DNA from: Chlamydoabsidia padenii
Taxonomy: Eukaryota > Mucoromycota > Mucoromycetes > Mucorales > Cunninghamellaceae
Direction of reading: 5' to 3'
Assembly (NCBI GenBank): GCA_025330725.1
Contig: JAIWND010000002.1
Span: 930,001-994,000 of the forward strand
DNA length: 64,000 nt
Positions 21,102 through 35,089 of this stretch are shown here, in pieces. The translations under genes were made by a program, and so were the position numbers. The notes beneath the pieces were generated by a model that saw only the letters and a program-made list of their open reading frames with translations, had not been told where the DNA came from and did not search any database. Every line of letters begins with the position of its first letter. The first letter of the stretch is position 1.

Positions 21102-23960
21102 ATGGGCACTAGAAATACCGACGGTGTGATAGAATTGATCAACAAAGTACAAGATGTCTTCACCAGCATTGGCGGCGGCAAAGAAAGTCTCGACCTTCCA
21201 CAAATCATCACGGTTGGATCCCAAAGCAGCGGAAAGTCCTCGGTACTGGAAAACATTGTCCAGCGCGACTTTTTACCTAGAGGCAGTGGTATTGTAACAA
21301 GACGTCCTTTGGTTTTACAACTCGTTACACTGTCGAACGATGCCCCAGACTATGCCGAATTCCTTCATGTGCCTCAACGCAAATTTTATGACTTTGATCA
21401 GGTGCGTATGGAAATCGAACAAGACACAGCTCGGGTGGCTGGATCTCAAAAAGGGGTATCTAGACAGCCTATTCATCTCAAGATCTACTCCAAGAATGTC
21501 CTCAACTTGACCCTCATTGACTTGCCAGGTTTGACGCAGGTAAGAAAAAAAAAAAAAAAAAGAACAAACAGTATAATAATATCAAACTCGTTGACTCACT
21601 CTCTTTATTCATGTATATAGCTTCCTATGGGTAAATGATAACGAACAGGGTATATCCTCACTTGAACACAAAAAAAGTCTAACGTTTTCCATATTTTGTT
21701 TCTTAGGTGATCAGCCGGTCGATATCGCACAACAAATCAAACAGCTGGTATTGGATTATATCTCAAAGCCAAATAGGTAAGAAAGGAAAAAAAAAAAAAT
21801 ACAGAGTCAGTAACGCCTTGTCTTTGCTTATTAACCTTGATCCACCATCTATTAGCATCATTCTAGCCGTGACTCCAGCCAATACGGATTTAGCTAACTC
21901 GGACTGTTTGAAATTAGCACGACAAGTGGATCCTAGTGGAAAACGAACGGTGGGCGTGGTAACGAAACTGGATTTAATGGATACAGGAACACACGCTTTG
22001 GATATCTTAACAGGTCGACTGTTTCCTTTGAAATTGGGTTTTGTGGGTGTCGTCAATAGAAGCCAACAAGATATATTGACAAGAAAACCTATGGTAGATG
22101 CGATCAAGGCTGAAGAAGGGTTTTTCCAACGTCATCCTGCTTATAAATCAGTGGCCAATCAATGTGGTACTGCCTATCTATCAAAACATTTGAACAATGT
22201 AAGGATGAAAATAAAGGTTGGGCTAAACTTACTGACCATGAACCATGGATTATTTAGATTCTCATTATGCATATCAGGGAAAAACTACCGGACTTGCGAT
22301 CAAAACTTAGTACTTTGATTGGTCAAACTCAGCATGAACTTGCACAATATGGTGATCCAGCGTTTAATGGCAAGGTCCACAGCGTAAGTATACATGTTAG
22401 GTTGGGGTATCTTTGGATTATAGGGCTAACATTGGTATCTGTTTGTTTATAGGGCTCATTGATTCTCAAACTATTATCACTTTTTGCAAATGAATTCGTG
22501 GCATCCGTCGACGGCACCTCATCTGAAATCTCAACTAAGGAACTGTAAGTCTACTGGGTCAAAAAGTAGGAACAAAGCAGATCACTAATGGATTTGAACA
22601 AACTAGGTCGGGTGGTGCACGTATATACTATATCTTCAATAACATATTTGGGCACGCTTTGGATACGATTGAACCATGTGCCAATCTTACAAATGATGAC
22701 ATTCGCACTGCTATCCGAAATTCAACAGGTCCTCGATGCTCACTATTTGTGCCTGAATTAGCTTTTGATCTCTTGGTCCGTCCTCAAATCAAATTACTCG
22801 AAGCCCCAAGTTTACGGTGTGTCGAATTGGCCTTTCAAGAACTATCTAAAATTTGCCATACATGTGGAAACAAGGTAATTAATAGGTCATCTCCACTTAA
22901 ATATTAATACTCACGTACTTCCACCCCCTCCCTATGAAATATCATCTTTGTATAGGAAATGCTACGATTTCCAAAATTACATACTAGATTGGTGGAAATT
23001 GTCTCGGATTTGTTAATGGAGCGACTCTCACCTACATCTGACTATGTCGCCAGTCTGATCGCCATCGAATGTGCTTATATCAACACGAATCATCCTGATT
23101 TCCCTGGTCCAGCTGCTGCCCTGGCCGACTTGCAGAAACAATCTACTCCAACACCACGATCACATTCACGACGTAACCAGGTAAATGACTACCGATGATC
23201 TGTTGTATAAAGGAGGGAAGGGGAAAGGACTATTTACTAACCAACCTATTGTTTTTTAGTTACATGTACCTAACGGGATTTCTGATCATCATCACCGCCG
23301 CGATTCGACTGCATCAACATCACCACCAAAATCCGACTCTTTTCTCAACTTTTTCTTTGGCGGTGCCAACCATCCTCATTCTGATAAATCTATACTAGGT
23401 ACAACTCATCATACCTATCATACCTCTATGTCTTCTTCGGGGCTACTACAAACAAATCATCTATCATCCGATATGACTCTAGACACTCAATCTACCAATA
23501 ATGTAAGATCATTGGAAAAAAAGAAAAACGATCGACTGATTCCTCCTTCCTTTGTTTTTAGCTGCTCATCACGGAAAAAGAAGATAATACCCAGTCCCTA
23601 CATGTAGAAAAGGACATGATGGAAGTGGAACTGATACGTAAGTTAAAAAAAGGGGGGAAGGGATTAGACAGGTTATGTAAACTAACTTGACATTTCACTT
23701 TGTTAGGTAAATTGATCACCTCCTATTTTAACATTGTCCGACGGACGATCCAAGATCTTGTCCCCAAAGCCATTATGCATCTTTTGGTGAACTTTACGCG
23801 GGAATCTGTACAGAATCGATTGGTGACTTCATTATACCGTGAAGAACTATTTGATGATCTTTTGCAAGAAGACTCTACCATTGCTGCTGACCGACAAAGA
23901 TGTAAAACCATGTTGGAAGTCTATAAAAAGGCTTTTACTGTGGTTAGTGATGCCCTGTAG
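21102..23960 (+). CDS. DNM1: Dynamin-related GTPase DNM1/DRP1 (mitochondrial and peroxisomal fission)
   Basis: Large self-assembling GTPase that constricts mitochondria and peroxisomes. The GTPase domain has G1 [10 protein letters not shown]3 DLPG, G4 TKLDLMD and [11 protein letters not shown]. The middle domain (RSTGPR-type segment [20 protein letters not shown]) and the C-terminal GED ([20 protein letters not shown]) follow. The variable insert contains [10 protein letters not shown], resembling fungal Dnm1 inserts and favouring DNM1 over VPS1. The 10-base microexon 21621-21630 encodes L-P-M plus the first base of Gly and is needed to restore the conserved DLPGxTxxPxGDQPxDI segment. The start at 21102 gives a normal short N-terminus; longer in-frame ORF extensions come from the poly-T promoter tract. 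Confidence 0.92.
21621..21630 (+). other. DNM1: 10-nt microexon of DNM1
   Basis: CTTCCTATGG is flanked by TATATAG upstream and GTAAATG downstream. It joins CAG (end of exon 1) to GTGATCAG of the next exon to encode TQLPMGDQPVD. Confidence 0.8.
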
Positions 23961-24217
23961 TTTTATAATAGGTTATAGTTTTTATAGTAGACAATTAATA
24001 AACACAATGTTATTTTTTTTGATGGGACAAATGATGGTTGATATATAATTTTTTATTGATGTGTATAAATGATAGGGGTAACAAACCATAGGGTAATAAA
24101 TGACACTAGGAAAAAAAAGAAAAGCAAAGACTAGCATATTAAAAGGGGGAAATGTTAATGAGTAAATGATGATAATGTATAAACTATGTAAATGGTACAG
24201 TCCGTCCAGAGGAAGGA

Positions 24218-27200
24218 TTACGCTTGTTGTTTTCGCAGTATCCAAGATGTTCGCTGAAAGATTTTGGATGTCGTAGACAAAGATGAGATGGGTGAAGGTG
24301 CATTGCTGGGATCAAAAGGTGATGATTTGATAGGTGAAGTTGATGCTGCTCGAAGAGACGATCGTCGCCTGCCGCCCATCATGAAGGGGTGATGACTGGA
24401 GGGTGAAGGTGAAGGTGTAGGAGGGTTGGAATAGTCCGTGGGTGATAAAGTCGGTACCGAGGATGGCTGTGTTCGAAGAGGATGAGGGGGTTGATTTATA
24501 TCGTCGAAATGTTTCACAAATTGTTTAGCGTCCATTGTTGCAAACCATTCCACCATTGGGTGATCAGAGATGAGAGAGATCATTTCAGTGGGTGTCTATA
24601 TCATGTTGGGCATCGAGACAAAAAAGGGGTGGGGGTGGGGGGGGGGGAGGTATGTGTGTTGAGTTCTTCCTTCTTCCATTTTCCTATTTTTTTTTTTACC
24701 TTTCCAAATTCGGCATGGCACTTGATCAGCATTTCGACCACCCTGATTTCCTCGTTTGGAGTTCTATCTACCACTGTGCTGTTGTTGTTTGGTGATGTTT
24801 CTTGATGATTATTGATGCCATTAGTCGTACTCCGATCATGAAGGACACTAGGAGCCATAATCCTTGCCAAATTGTAGATGCCCATCTTGTTCATGTTGTG
24901 GAAGGTGGATACATGATGGAGAAACCCAAATATTACTTGCATTGTGTCTCTGTTTTCTTTTGGAAGCATGCAACAAGCAAGATGGAGTGCAGGTTTAATT
25001 TGATCCTCGGCATCTAGTCCTAAAGTAAAGTTTTAATAAAAAGACGCTTCATCAGTAATACATTCGTTTTCAATGCTAATATGCCTATACTTTACCAATC
25101 GCCGCCACAAAAACCGGATACAGTCGATAGGTCAGTAATGGTTCAGGTAACGCCCGGAGATATCTTTTCAATACTGCCGCCAGTTGGATGGATGATTGTT
25201 TGGCAAGCAAGTCGATGGTGGTGGAGTAATCGCTGGAGCAATCTTGGTCAATGATTTCTTCCATTTGATTCAGTTCCCTAACGTTGCCATTCTTCCTAAA
25301 GATGCCTTCAACACGCATGTCTAACAAATAAAAGCATAAAGTGAGTAACCTCATGTACACACCTAGAGTCTTACCTCTTTGTAAAAGTGCCATAATACAA
25401 TGTTGAATAAAAGGTGGTACTTTACAATGTATAGATGTAAAGCATGAGATCATCCATTGAATAGCACCTTGGTTAGCCGAGCGAGCACCTTCGTCTGCTT
25501 GATAATGAATGGCGTTATTGTCGTTTTGGATGGTACCACTGTACCTTTTAAAAGTGTCGGTTTGTTTTCGTTGCTGATAATCATATCGGCAGGTGACAGA
25601 GGTCAAAAGACTTAGTGGTACACCAAATACTTTTTGCTGTGGTTGCTGTTGTGGTAGCTGTTGTTGATCTGCTGATGATGTCTGGTGGGAGGCTTTTATC
25701 CTGTGCTTGAGTTTTCCCCATAGTGTTGTTTTTCGACAATCGACTAGCTGCATCCATTTATCCAAGGTGTACATGTCGTGTAATAGTGTGCCAATGGTTT
25801 TGGCTGCTAGGTAACTGACTATGAGATACTGATTTGGTGATAGAGGAAGTAGGTGTTGATATAAACTAGTCGATTTTGGCGTGGGAGTGGTCGAGTTCAT
25901 TAAGAGAGACGGTGATGAGGACGACATTGATGATATCTGTTGTGGTTCCCTACTGATATTTGTGAATATCGATGTTGGTTCGTCAATTGGTCGTTGTTGA
26001 TGTTGACGTCGATCGAGTAGGCTGTTGTTACGATCAGGTCCCCCACGTTGGCTGAAGGCTCTTCGAAGACTGCTTATACGTTGTATGGTATTTGTTGATG
26101 CACGTTTAGTTGCTGATAAAACGCCTATTCCACTGCTGCCAGGTTGTGGTGGTGGTGACATTGATCGATGTGAATGTTGCTGAATGGATGTGGAAGGTTC
26201 GCTTTCATGTTCATGCCACTGATTCTGTTGGTGTTTCACTGGTGATGGTGATAGATCATTTACAGAGGAGGTTTGTTGCCTAGTTGTTGTCGCCTCGTCT
26301 AAAACAGTTGGTGATGGTCTGATTGGTGCTATTACTACTGCTGTTTCTGGTGATGGTGTAGTGAGACGATCCCGTCGAGTAGATTTGACACGTTTGATGT
26401 TTCCCAAGTAAATGGAGCCGAGTAGTGATGTACGCCTGGTAGGTTTTTGTTGTTTTTCTTTCGAGGGTGTTATATGATTACCATGATGATCTTTGGTCAT
26501 GGGTAAGAAACCAACAGAAGGTGTGGTGAGGGCGTTGGTGATAGAGATGTTTTGCTTTTTATTGAGATTTTGTTGTGCATAAATACCCAGGCGCTCGTCG
26601 AGTTTGACAGCTATCATAGTAAAAGAAAAAAGATGTTAGACAAATATGTACATTGTAATAAAGGGCGAGGGGGTACTTACAGGAAGAGTTCATAACAAGA
26701 TAAAGTCGTGAGAGAGATAGCTTGAGAAGATATAAATAATGTTGTAATTGGGTCAGATGTATGAATGAGCATGTTGTTGTATCCTGATGAGCAGATTGAC
26801 CGGTGACGATGATGTCGGTAGCGCATTGATTACACAAAAGTACACGAGCTGTAGAAGTATTGATCGATAGATACCGGGCTGATAATAGATCTTTGGCAAA
26901 GGGATGTTGACATTTTGAGCATGTGAAACAAGAGGGATGCCACCTTTCAAGATTTGCATGTTGGAAGCAATCCTTATCAATAGTTTGACGGCATGAGTAG
27001 CATAAATCCCATGTTTTTTCCTGGTGTTGATTGGTGCATAATGTTGTCGTGCTGCCATCACTGTTGTCCATGTTGGTGAAGTTTGTTGTTGCTGTGGGAT
27101 CCAATAGTTTTGGTACGGGGTCTTCCTTGAACCAATAGCGACCACCCACCCATACCCTTTTCCGGTCCAGTTCCAGCAAGTTGTTGAGAAATCGAGGTAT

Positions 27201-29073
27201 AGCGTCCGACACCTGGTGATCTCGCTCCTGGAGAGCCAATATAATTAGTACAAAAAGAGTTAAAGTATCCTCTTTTACTTACCAAAAATAAAACCTCGGT
27301 TAGACCAATACGTATCAAAGTTTTTAGATTCTGAGCCAAACTTGTTACCAGACCGAGCAGTTCTTGTGTGACGCCCATGCTTGCTCCCTTTGTCGAATTG
27401 ATTTTCTTGTCATCAGATTGAGCCAACAGATTAAAAAACCGCATCACTTGATGACATATAGTTTTGGCTTCATTCCCACATGGTAGCACTGAATTAAAAA
27501 AGAGACAAGTCAGGTAAGTTTCATATGATACATGACTTTTTTGGTTACGTACCTTTGTCATGAGGTATTAATTGCTGTTTAATATCATCCAAAGCATTAT
27601 AAAGGACCTCCAAATGCATCACAAATTGACTTGCCATTCTAAAACCTTCTACATATGCCCCTGCTGCCACCAATAAGAGCATATCTGAGATACACGCTGC
27701 AGATGATTCTTCAAAGGATGACAAGTCGGACCAGATTCGATTGACTTTTCGTTCCATGGCTGCTTGATGTTTCTTCAATCGTGATGTTGTCATTTCGCCG
27801 CCATTAGGTAGATCTACAAGGAGGAGAGGCGGCGGAAGATATATATATATATATATAAAAGGAGGCAAAAGATTAATCAGTAAATTAGGTTACAAATTAC
27901 ATACTGTAGATTCTCTCCCTTCACCCCTTCTTCCGCTACTTACTGTCAGTATGGAGTGTATCGGCCAATCGAATGTTCCAAAACTAAATGTAAGATAAAA
28001 AGCCGATGGGTTAGTAACATATTAATTGGATAAAGCCATATATATCAATGGTATTACCTTGAAGATCATATAACATTCTGGATGCCATATTTTACCAGGG
28101 CTGGATTTATGTTCGACGAATTGTTTAAGCACCGCTTGAGAGCACCCACAGCATTGGATTTCCTTGATACCAGAGAAGTGAAGTAAACAATAGACATGAC
28201 TATCGTATTCGTAACAGGCCTCTTCACCGATATTAGGAGATCTTGATGGACAGCCCGGACATTTGTTCGGATAGCGACATTGAATACAAAGTTGTTGTTG
28301 TTGTGGTGGTGGTGAGGTTGTTGAATCAGTTTTCTTCTGTGTTGTAATAGGTTGGCGGCATTGTTGACATGGTATTCCAACTTGGGCATAATAGTGTTCT
28401 TCGCATACAATCTTGAAATTGGTGGTGTCACGACTTGTATTAAGCGCATAAAACTTGTCGGCCACTAAAATATGACAATCCTAATTGTTCAAAAAGAAAG
28501 ATCATCATTATTATCATCACCTAACACACACCCCCATTCCCCCCCCTTTTTTTTTTCTTTGTCCCCTTTAGAAGGAGCACGACAATAAGAGATAGTTGAT
28601 TCCACACATCCATTTCACAATGCATCATTTTTATCATCATGACCTACCTATCCCTCCCTCTCCTCTTCCCCTCCTTTTTTCTTTTCTACATGTTATTTTT
28701 AGGTAACAAAAAGGCCCATTCATTCTATTTTGAGTTTACTTACCATGCATGTAAAACATTCATAGTGATATATCTGGCCTAGAGCACGTATCAGGGAGCG
28801 ATCCGTTCGTAAACATGGTTGTTGACAAGAGTGGCAATATCGGGTTCGTCGGCTTTGTGAAGGTTGCTGGGTTTGCCTTTTGATTTTGTCATTGGTATTG
28901 TTGTTGCTTTTCCTGCTACTTTGGCCACCCAAATTGTCGTCCATTGTTACTCTGTTGTTGTTGTTGTTGTTGTTGGAAATGGCGTTCTCTAGTGGTGTGG
29001 CTGGGAGCGGCGTTGACGGTTTTGTTGCTGACGTTCCATCTTCTTGCTCAGTAGTTAATACCATATTGTTCAT
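24218..29073 (-). CDS. LRG1: LIM-domain Rho GTPase-activating protein (LRG1-like)
   Basis: Multi-exon gene for a Rho GAP that switches off Rho1-type GTPases at growth and septation sites. Domain order is a Ser/Thr/Asn-rich N-terminus, LIM 1 (YCHSCQQPCLRTDR onward, split by intron 1), LIM 2 (CYEYDSHVYCLLHFSG, CCGCSQAVLK), LIM 3 (CYSCRQTIDKDCFQHANLER), a long low-complexity linker, and a C-terminal RhoGAP. The arginine finger is in VEGIFRKNGNVRELNQ, followed by VLKRYLRALPEPLLTYRLYP and NLARIMAPSVL. Three LIM domains plus RhoGAP is the Lrg1 arrangement. The tail (SPTDYSNPPTPSPSPSS) is phosphosite-like. Start 29073 is the first in-frame ATG. Exon borders in the middle are approximate. Confidence 0.88.
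27839..27856. repeat. (AT)n microsatellite in an LRG1 intron
   Basis: About nine AT units. Confidence 0.8.
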
Positions 29074-29480
29074 TGTTTACAACAAATGTTGTAGAATGGG
29101 AGAGGTGGAGGGAAATGTAAAAGTAGTAAATTGAGTGGGATAGCAAAGTAGTGTAAAGCAGTAAGAATCAAACAATCATATAATAGCGGTAACAAAAGGT
29201 ATGTCACCAACAAAGTTTATGACAATAAGATGTGTAAATTGATATACAAATAACAAAGACTAAATGATAAAAGAGAATTGAGAATGCAGAATGGAAAAAA
29301 AAAAAAAAGAGGGAAGAGAAGGCGAATAATGCGGCGGAATCATTTTAAAAATGATATAAGGGGCAGATGGCAAAAAAAAAAAAGACGGGATTTAAAACCC
29401 GATAGTGTCACCAATGTGGATCTTTTTTATTTTTATTTTTTATTATAATGTTTCAATGAGTACTACAACTATGAAGAGTT
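29074..29480. promoter_or_regulatory. Upstream region of LRG1
   Basis: This 407 bp region includes a palindromic motif copy (GACGGGATTTAAAACCCG at 29384-29401, extending to 29405), 311 bp from the LRG1 start. The right end is the ELG1 3'UTR. Confidence 0.4.
29384..29405. promoter_or_regulatory. Palindromic copy of the recurrent motif
   Basis: CGGGATTTAAAACCCG is near-palindromic, suggesting that the two orientations of the motif are half-sites of one dyad. Confidence 0.4.
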
Positions 29481-32400
29481 CTATTCTAATACCCTTCGTC
29501 GCATTCGTCTTCTTCTTCTAGTATACAGTTGTCGGAGTTGTTCAATTTGCTTGCTGTACGAGATATCCAAAATGCCAACGCTTCCCAAAGCCATCGAGTA
29601 CCGACAGTTTAGGATGTGCTCCACGGAATATGTATCTTCTTCTTTTTGTTTGTTCCTATCAATAATAAAATGAATTGCTTTTTAGTTTTTGCTACTATTG
29701 TATCTATTTATATAGTAGTATGATATTACCTTTGATCACATATCATTTCCCATGACATTATATCTATTAAGCCCGATCCTTTTTGGGGGTGATTCATATC
29801 CAATAAACTTGATTCCATATAAGCCTGCATATCACAATGGTCCCAATCATTCGATTTTTTCCAAGAATGCAGGTGGCCACTTGTTTGATCATCATTAGGA
29901 CCATATTCATCCAGACCATAGATCTATAAAAAGAAAGATGGTAAGGTTTGTCCGCCCGCTATACCCAATATCCTAGACTTCATTTAACATACCTGAGATA
30001 TCTTGATGTCATCCATACCAACACCATAGTCAATCAATGATCGATTATCCATCCAAGCGACAAGTTTTTCCAGTACTTCATCATTGTTGTCATTATCCAA
30101 AGGTTCGTTGGTAATTTCAAGTCGAGTTGGCCTAGAATCGTTTTCAACCAGTTGCATGCATAATGGTGTCATCTGAGCCCCGGGAATATGATCTGATATG
30201 TGCAGCCATGGTTGTTGTTGTTGTTGCATAGTATCGTTTTCGGCTTGATTCATCAATAAGTCCATATGCGATTGAAGCATTGCATTGTTGTCGTGGTTAC
30301 TGTTGTGAGATAGTGGCATTCGATATGATTGGTTGTCACCCAATAAGAGAGGTCCTTGTTGATAGTGCAAGTATTCCAATGTCATGAGTAGTTGTCGGAT
30401 ATCCGGCCCAATCAGATTCACCCAAGCTGTCAAGTCAAGTACCGATATATCATAGCCCTCAATCAAGCATATCAAATGAAGATATGGGAGCAATAGTTGT
30501 CGTAGTGGCGCCTCGTAGTGAATAATTGCTTGAAGTTGTAATATGTCAAATGGGATCACAGATATATCTATTATAAAAAGTATGAAATGTTAGAAAGTTG
30601 ATACAAATATATAGTACCTATCCCCCCCTTTTTTTTTGTAATAATAATCCATGTCTTACCATTACACGTCAAAATAATAGGCCTTTTACTTGTTCGAGCC
30701 AAATCAGTGACACCATTCCAGAATCCTTTGTCGCTTTGATATACTAGATCTACTTCCTCCAACAGTATTAAACTTTGCTTTGGACCATATTGCTGTTGTG
30801 TTGCCATTGATAATTGGTCTTGTTTGGTGGAGACGTGTGAAGAAGGCTGAGTGGGTTGTTTTGGTCGAGTGGTGGTACTTTTCGATATGAAGAATTGAGT
30901 GAGAAGTTGATTTGATTTTGTTGTTGTTGTTTGCTGAGAGTCTGCATCCATATCCAAGTCGCTGTTACCGTATCCATCATTATCATCATCGCCAGAATCA
31001 CCTCCACCGAATGACTTGTCCAAATAGGGTTGATTGCCTCCAGGTTTGTTATCGTCGCCTTGTTTATGGAACCGTACCAGATGATTCTTCGTCATGTCAC
31101 CAACCAATCGATGGACTTCCTTGAGAGACCGCTTGAGGCCAGGATGGATTTCAAACACCTGATAACCAGTTTCTCGAGCCGCAGTAAATACACCCGCAGT
31201 TTTTCCTACCCCATGTGGCCCCACCAATAGTATCATGTTGAGATCCTTCTTGTTCCGCTTCTTGGGTGATCGATTCTTTTTAGTAAATTGAGCTGTTGGC
31301 ATAAAATCGTCATCTTCATCGCCGCCACCATCGTCATAATCCTTGGTGTAGTGATTTTCCATATCCCGCCTAGTCACTTTTTTCCGAGGTGCAAAGAAAG
31401 ATGGATCAGTCTTGGTGGGCGCTACCTTGTGTCGTTCGAGCCAATCCCGTAAGTAACAATGATGACTTTGGTTGTCCAGCAAATATATTACTTTATCAGG
31501 TCGATACTTGTCACACCAATTAACATTATGCTCCGTTGTTGTACTTGATCCAGCTTTTGTCGTCCATTCACCATTTGAGTATCGCTCCAGAAGACCTTCG
31601 CATGCAGGATATCGCCATCCATCACTAGTATCAAGAGGGTATAAGGAATCCATTTTCAGTTCAATATCATGCTGTAAGAGATTCCGGGCACCAGTAGAAG
31701 AAAGTGGTGAGTGTAATTGTTGTTTCGTTGATGATGATGATGATGATGTTGATGATGACAAGGATACAGTTGGTGAAGAGATACGTAAACTAGATAGCAT
31801 GGTTGGTGAAGTGGTGTTGTGTTGCTGACCTTCTGCCCATGTAGTTGCCGAGGACATTTTTGATTGCCGCCTTTGTCGAAGTGATTCCAAATAAGCATTC
31901 CCTTCCGTTTGTATGATATGTTGACAAGGTGAAAGAGCAGGAAACCGATAGTGGAGAAGGTTAGCAGTGGTATCTTCAACAAAAGGAGAAGAGCACTGTC
32001 TAATATGACCACCCATAAATATCACACTATCAGGCCAAGGAAGCATCGTTCGTCGTGTCATGTCGTTGGTGCAGCTTTTGTTGCTGTTGTTGTTATCTAG
32101 AGGTGTTGTTAAATTCAAGTCGACTTCAGTATCACCGAAATCAGAATCAATGTCCATCGAGGTTGTAGATTTCATAGATGTAAGAGGACGTGGAGAAGAT
32201 CGAGAAGGTGTTGTCCATGGTGATGCCTTTTTTGGTGTTGGTATGCTGTCAGGATCAGATACACGGATATTGTTCATAGACTTGATGATGGTAAAGGCTG
32301 ATACTGAAGAGTCCTTTGGAGTCTGTACTGGTGATTGTTGACATGCATGTTGGTTAATTGATTGTTGCACTGGATTTACTGTTGTTCGACCTGTGTTAAA

Positions 32401-32754
32401 TAGAGTAGGTTGTGTTGCTTGTTTTGTTGCTTCTTCTACTTGTGGTGGTGATGGTGGTGGTGTATTCTTCGAGGACTGTGCTTCAAAGATGCTAAAGAAT
32501 TTCGCTGACTGATTGTTTATACTTGGTGGTGAGATTGTTTTAAAAAACCCGCCTATTGTGTTCGTTGACCTTGTTGTTGCTGGCGATGCTGTCGAAGTAG
32601 TAGGTGTGTCGTTGGTGTAGTTGAAATTGTTGGAAGAAACTTGTACCTTTTGTTTCTTGTTTTTTGAGTTATCAGAGGACGAGGATTCAGAACCACCACC
32701 AGATATAAAGTATGATTGGATCACTCGTTTAACTGGAAGGTTTGAATCATCCAT
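29481..32754 (-). CDS. ELG1: ELG1/ATAD5-like alternative RFC large subunit (PCNA unloader)
   Basis: Large subunit of the Elg1-RFC complex that unloads PCNA after replication. Exon 1 (32754 to about 30664) carries a long Ser/Thr-rich N-terminus, the WCDKYRP motif common to RFC-like proteins, Walker A LLVGPHGVGKTAG, and Walker B LILLEEVDLVY followed by RPIILTCN. Exon 2 continues DISVIPFDILQLQ with the lid and collar region. Two small 3' exons (about 29924-29730 and a last one ending at 29481 with a basic tail RRRRRMRRRVLE) complete it. The N-terminal VIQSYFISGGG is a candidate PIP-box-like segment (Q-x2-Y-F). Divergent from the AAMP-like gene. Confidence 0.88.
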
Positions 32755-32832
32755 TCAGCAGAGTTAAAAGAGTGAAGAAAAGAAGCGCGCCTCAAAAAAA
32801 AAAAAAAAAAAAAAAAAGTGTTCACTCGCGAT

Positions 32833-32852
32833 ATAATTAAACCCCCGACTGG
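32833..32852. promoter_or_regulatory. Recurrent motif between ELG1 and the AAMP-like gene
   Basis: ATAATTAAACCCCCGACTGG lies 79 bp from the ELG1 start and about 320 bp from the AAMP-like start. The whole 417 bp intergenic region (32755-33171) also has a 24-A run and no gene. Confidence 0.4.
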
Positions 32853-33171
32853 AAGCGGAGCACTGCCGATCAGCACCCAAATAGTTTGGCTAACAAACTC
32901 ATCCAATGTTAGTAAGCACACTTGGATAATTAATGTCTTATGAATTGTGATTGTTAGATGAAGTATATATATACTTCGCCATTGAACAAATCATTACTAA
33001 GTAACTGCATGTGCGCGGAGTGCAAATCTTGGCAGCATAATTTTTACCCAATGGAAGCATTTGAAAAAATCGTCACGGCTGTTAAAAAAATTTCTTGATT
33101 TATAATTCATCCTTCTCTTTTCTTACTTTCTTCTTCGCATAATTAACGCTTTATCTATATCCCTACACATC

Positions 33172-35089
33172 ATGTCCTCTCAGGTATATATAAATATATG
33201 CCATTGATAAAGTAAACTAGTGTATTAACCATTTGAACAACTTTACTGCTTTTTTTTTTCGGGGTGGTGTGTGTATATAGCACAATCATGATCAGCACGA
33301 CGAACAAGATATTGTCGAAGAAGAATATCTCCAACAAGACGACGTTGACGAAGAAGAAGTAATTGATCTTGATCAAGGTGAACCCATGGAAGAAAGTGAC
33401 GATGAAAGCTTACCAGGTAATTAACTTTGAAGAACAAAAAACCAGGCACCATAACTAACTCTTTAATAGAAGAAAACCCTTTGGAGGGCTATGACATCCG
33501 TCAATCTGAAACAGACGAAAACTTGATGGAACTTGCTGACGACTCTGTTCAAGGCTTCTTCGACCATCGTGAACCTGTATATGCTATTTCCATGCATCCT
33601 AAGGATAACAACATTATTGTCAGCGGTGGTGGTGACGACAAGAGTCATTTGTGGCGGGCGGATACTGGTGACAAACTATATGAACTGACCGGTCATACTG
33701 ATTCGGTCACAGCTGTTGCCTTTAGCGTAGAAGGTGACTATGTGGCTTCTGCTGGTATGGATGGTCGTGTCCGGGTTTGGAAGGTGGAAAACGGGGAATT
33801 ATGCGCCTCTGTAGAAGGACCTGATGAAGTGGTGGTAAGAAGATAAAAAGAAAAGAAAACATGATAGGAGAAAAGGTATACATGTATGTTGCTCATCAAG
33901 GTAACTAATGAACTCTTTATGTTTTTTTTTAAGTGGATGAACTGGCATCCCAAGGGCAATGTCTTATTAGCTGGTGCATCTGACTCTACCATCTGGATGT
34001 GGGCAAGTAAGTATCATGGATGACATACTATAAAGATGACATGAAAGAACTAAAAATGATGATTTTTTTATTTTATTTTATTAATATAGTGCCTACTGGG
34101 AAGTTTATGAATATCTTTAATGGACATGCTGGTCCTGTCACTGCTGGCCGATTCACTCCTGACGGAAAAAAGATCGTATCAGTATCTGAAGACACTTCTA
34201 TGATTATTTGGGACCCCAAGTCTGCTACTGCCGAATTCCGATTGTCTGGTGAAGATGCTCGTTTCCATCCTGAACCTATCACTTCTATGGCGATCAATAA
34301 GGACAGCACTCTCGTTATCTCTGGCTCCATGGACGGAAAAGCTAGATTAGTGAACTTGACCAATGGATCTGTAAGTTTTTTTTTTTTTTAAAAAAAGGGG
34401 GGGGGGGAGGAAGGGCGGGAATGAATCATATTCCAAGGACCATTTGTTGCTTCTTTGTATAAACTTTGAACTAACCCGTGATTCCTTTTTATTGATAGAT
34501 TGTTGCATCTTTGGAAAACCACACAGATTCTGTTGAAACTGCCGATTTCTGTGATGTGTAAGTATCAAGGAACATTTGTATACATACACAGTAGTGGAAC
34601 TGACCGACTGATGGCAACTTTTTATTAGGCTCGCTCTTGCTGCTACTGGCTCTGTAGATGGTACCATTTCTATCTGGGATGTACAAACTCAACGACTTCG
34701 ATCAACTCTCAGCCACGAAGTAAGTATAATGACACACAATGGGTGGGGTGAATGATAATGACTCAACTCTCTTATTCTTCCTTCTTTATCATTAGGATGC
34801 CATCATCAAAGTCAAATTTGTCTCCAATTCTCCTCTTCTGGTCTCATGCTCTGCTGATCGCAATGTAAAGATGTGGGATGCACGAACAGGTGTATGTGTC
34901 AAGTCATGGCAAGGACATCGTGATGCTGTTCTTGACTTTGCTGTATCAAAGTAAGCTGGAAACATTAAAAATGGTATATCGCTCTTATCTGTTTGGCTAA
35001 TCACCTTTTTTTTTATTTTTTTTTGTAGTGATGGGCAAACTGTGGTGACAGCCTCCGATGATGGTGCCTGTTTGGTTTACAAATTGTAG
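33172..35089 (+). CDS. SQT1: AAMP/SQT1-like WD40 protein (uL16 assembly chaperone)
   Basis: WD40 propeller homologous to yeast Sqt1, the dedicated chaperone of ribosomal protein uL16 (Rpl10), and to animal AAMP. The first exon is only 12 nt (ATG TCC TCT CAG, 33172-33183), followed by an exon from about 33281. The acidic N-terminus (DIVEEEYLQQDDVDEEEV) is typical of Sqt1 and AAMP. About eight WD repeats follow, for example DNNIIVSGGGDDKSHLWRAD, DYVASAGMDGRVRVWKVENG and CSADRNVKMWDARTG, ending TASDDGACLVYKL. One intron near 34376-34497 contains consecutive T, A and G runs. The ribosomal role is inferred from homology. Confidence 0.92.
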
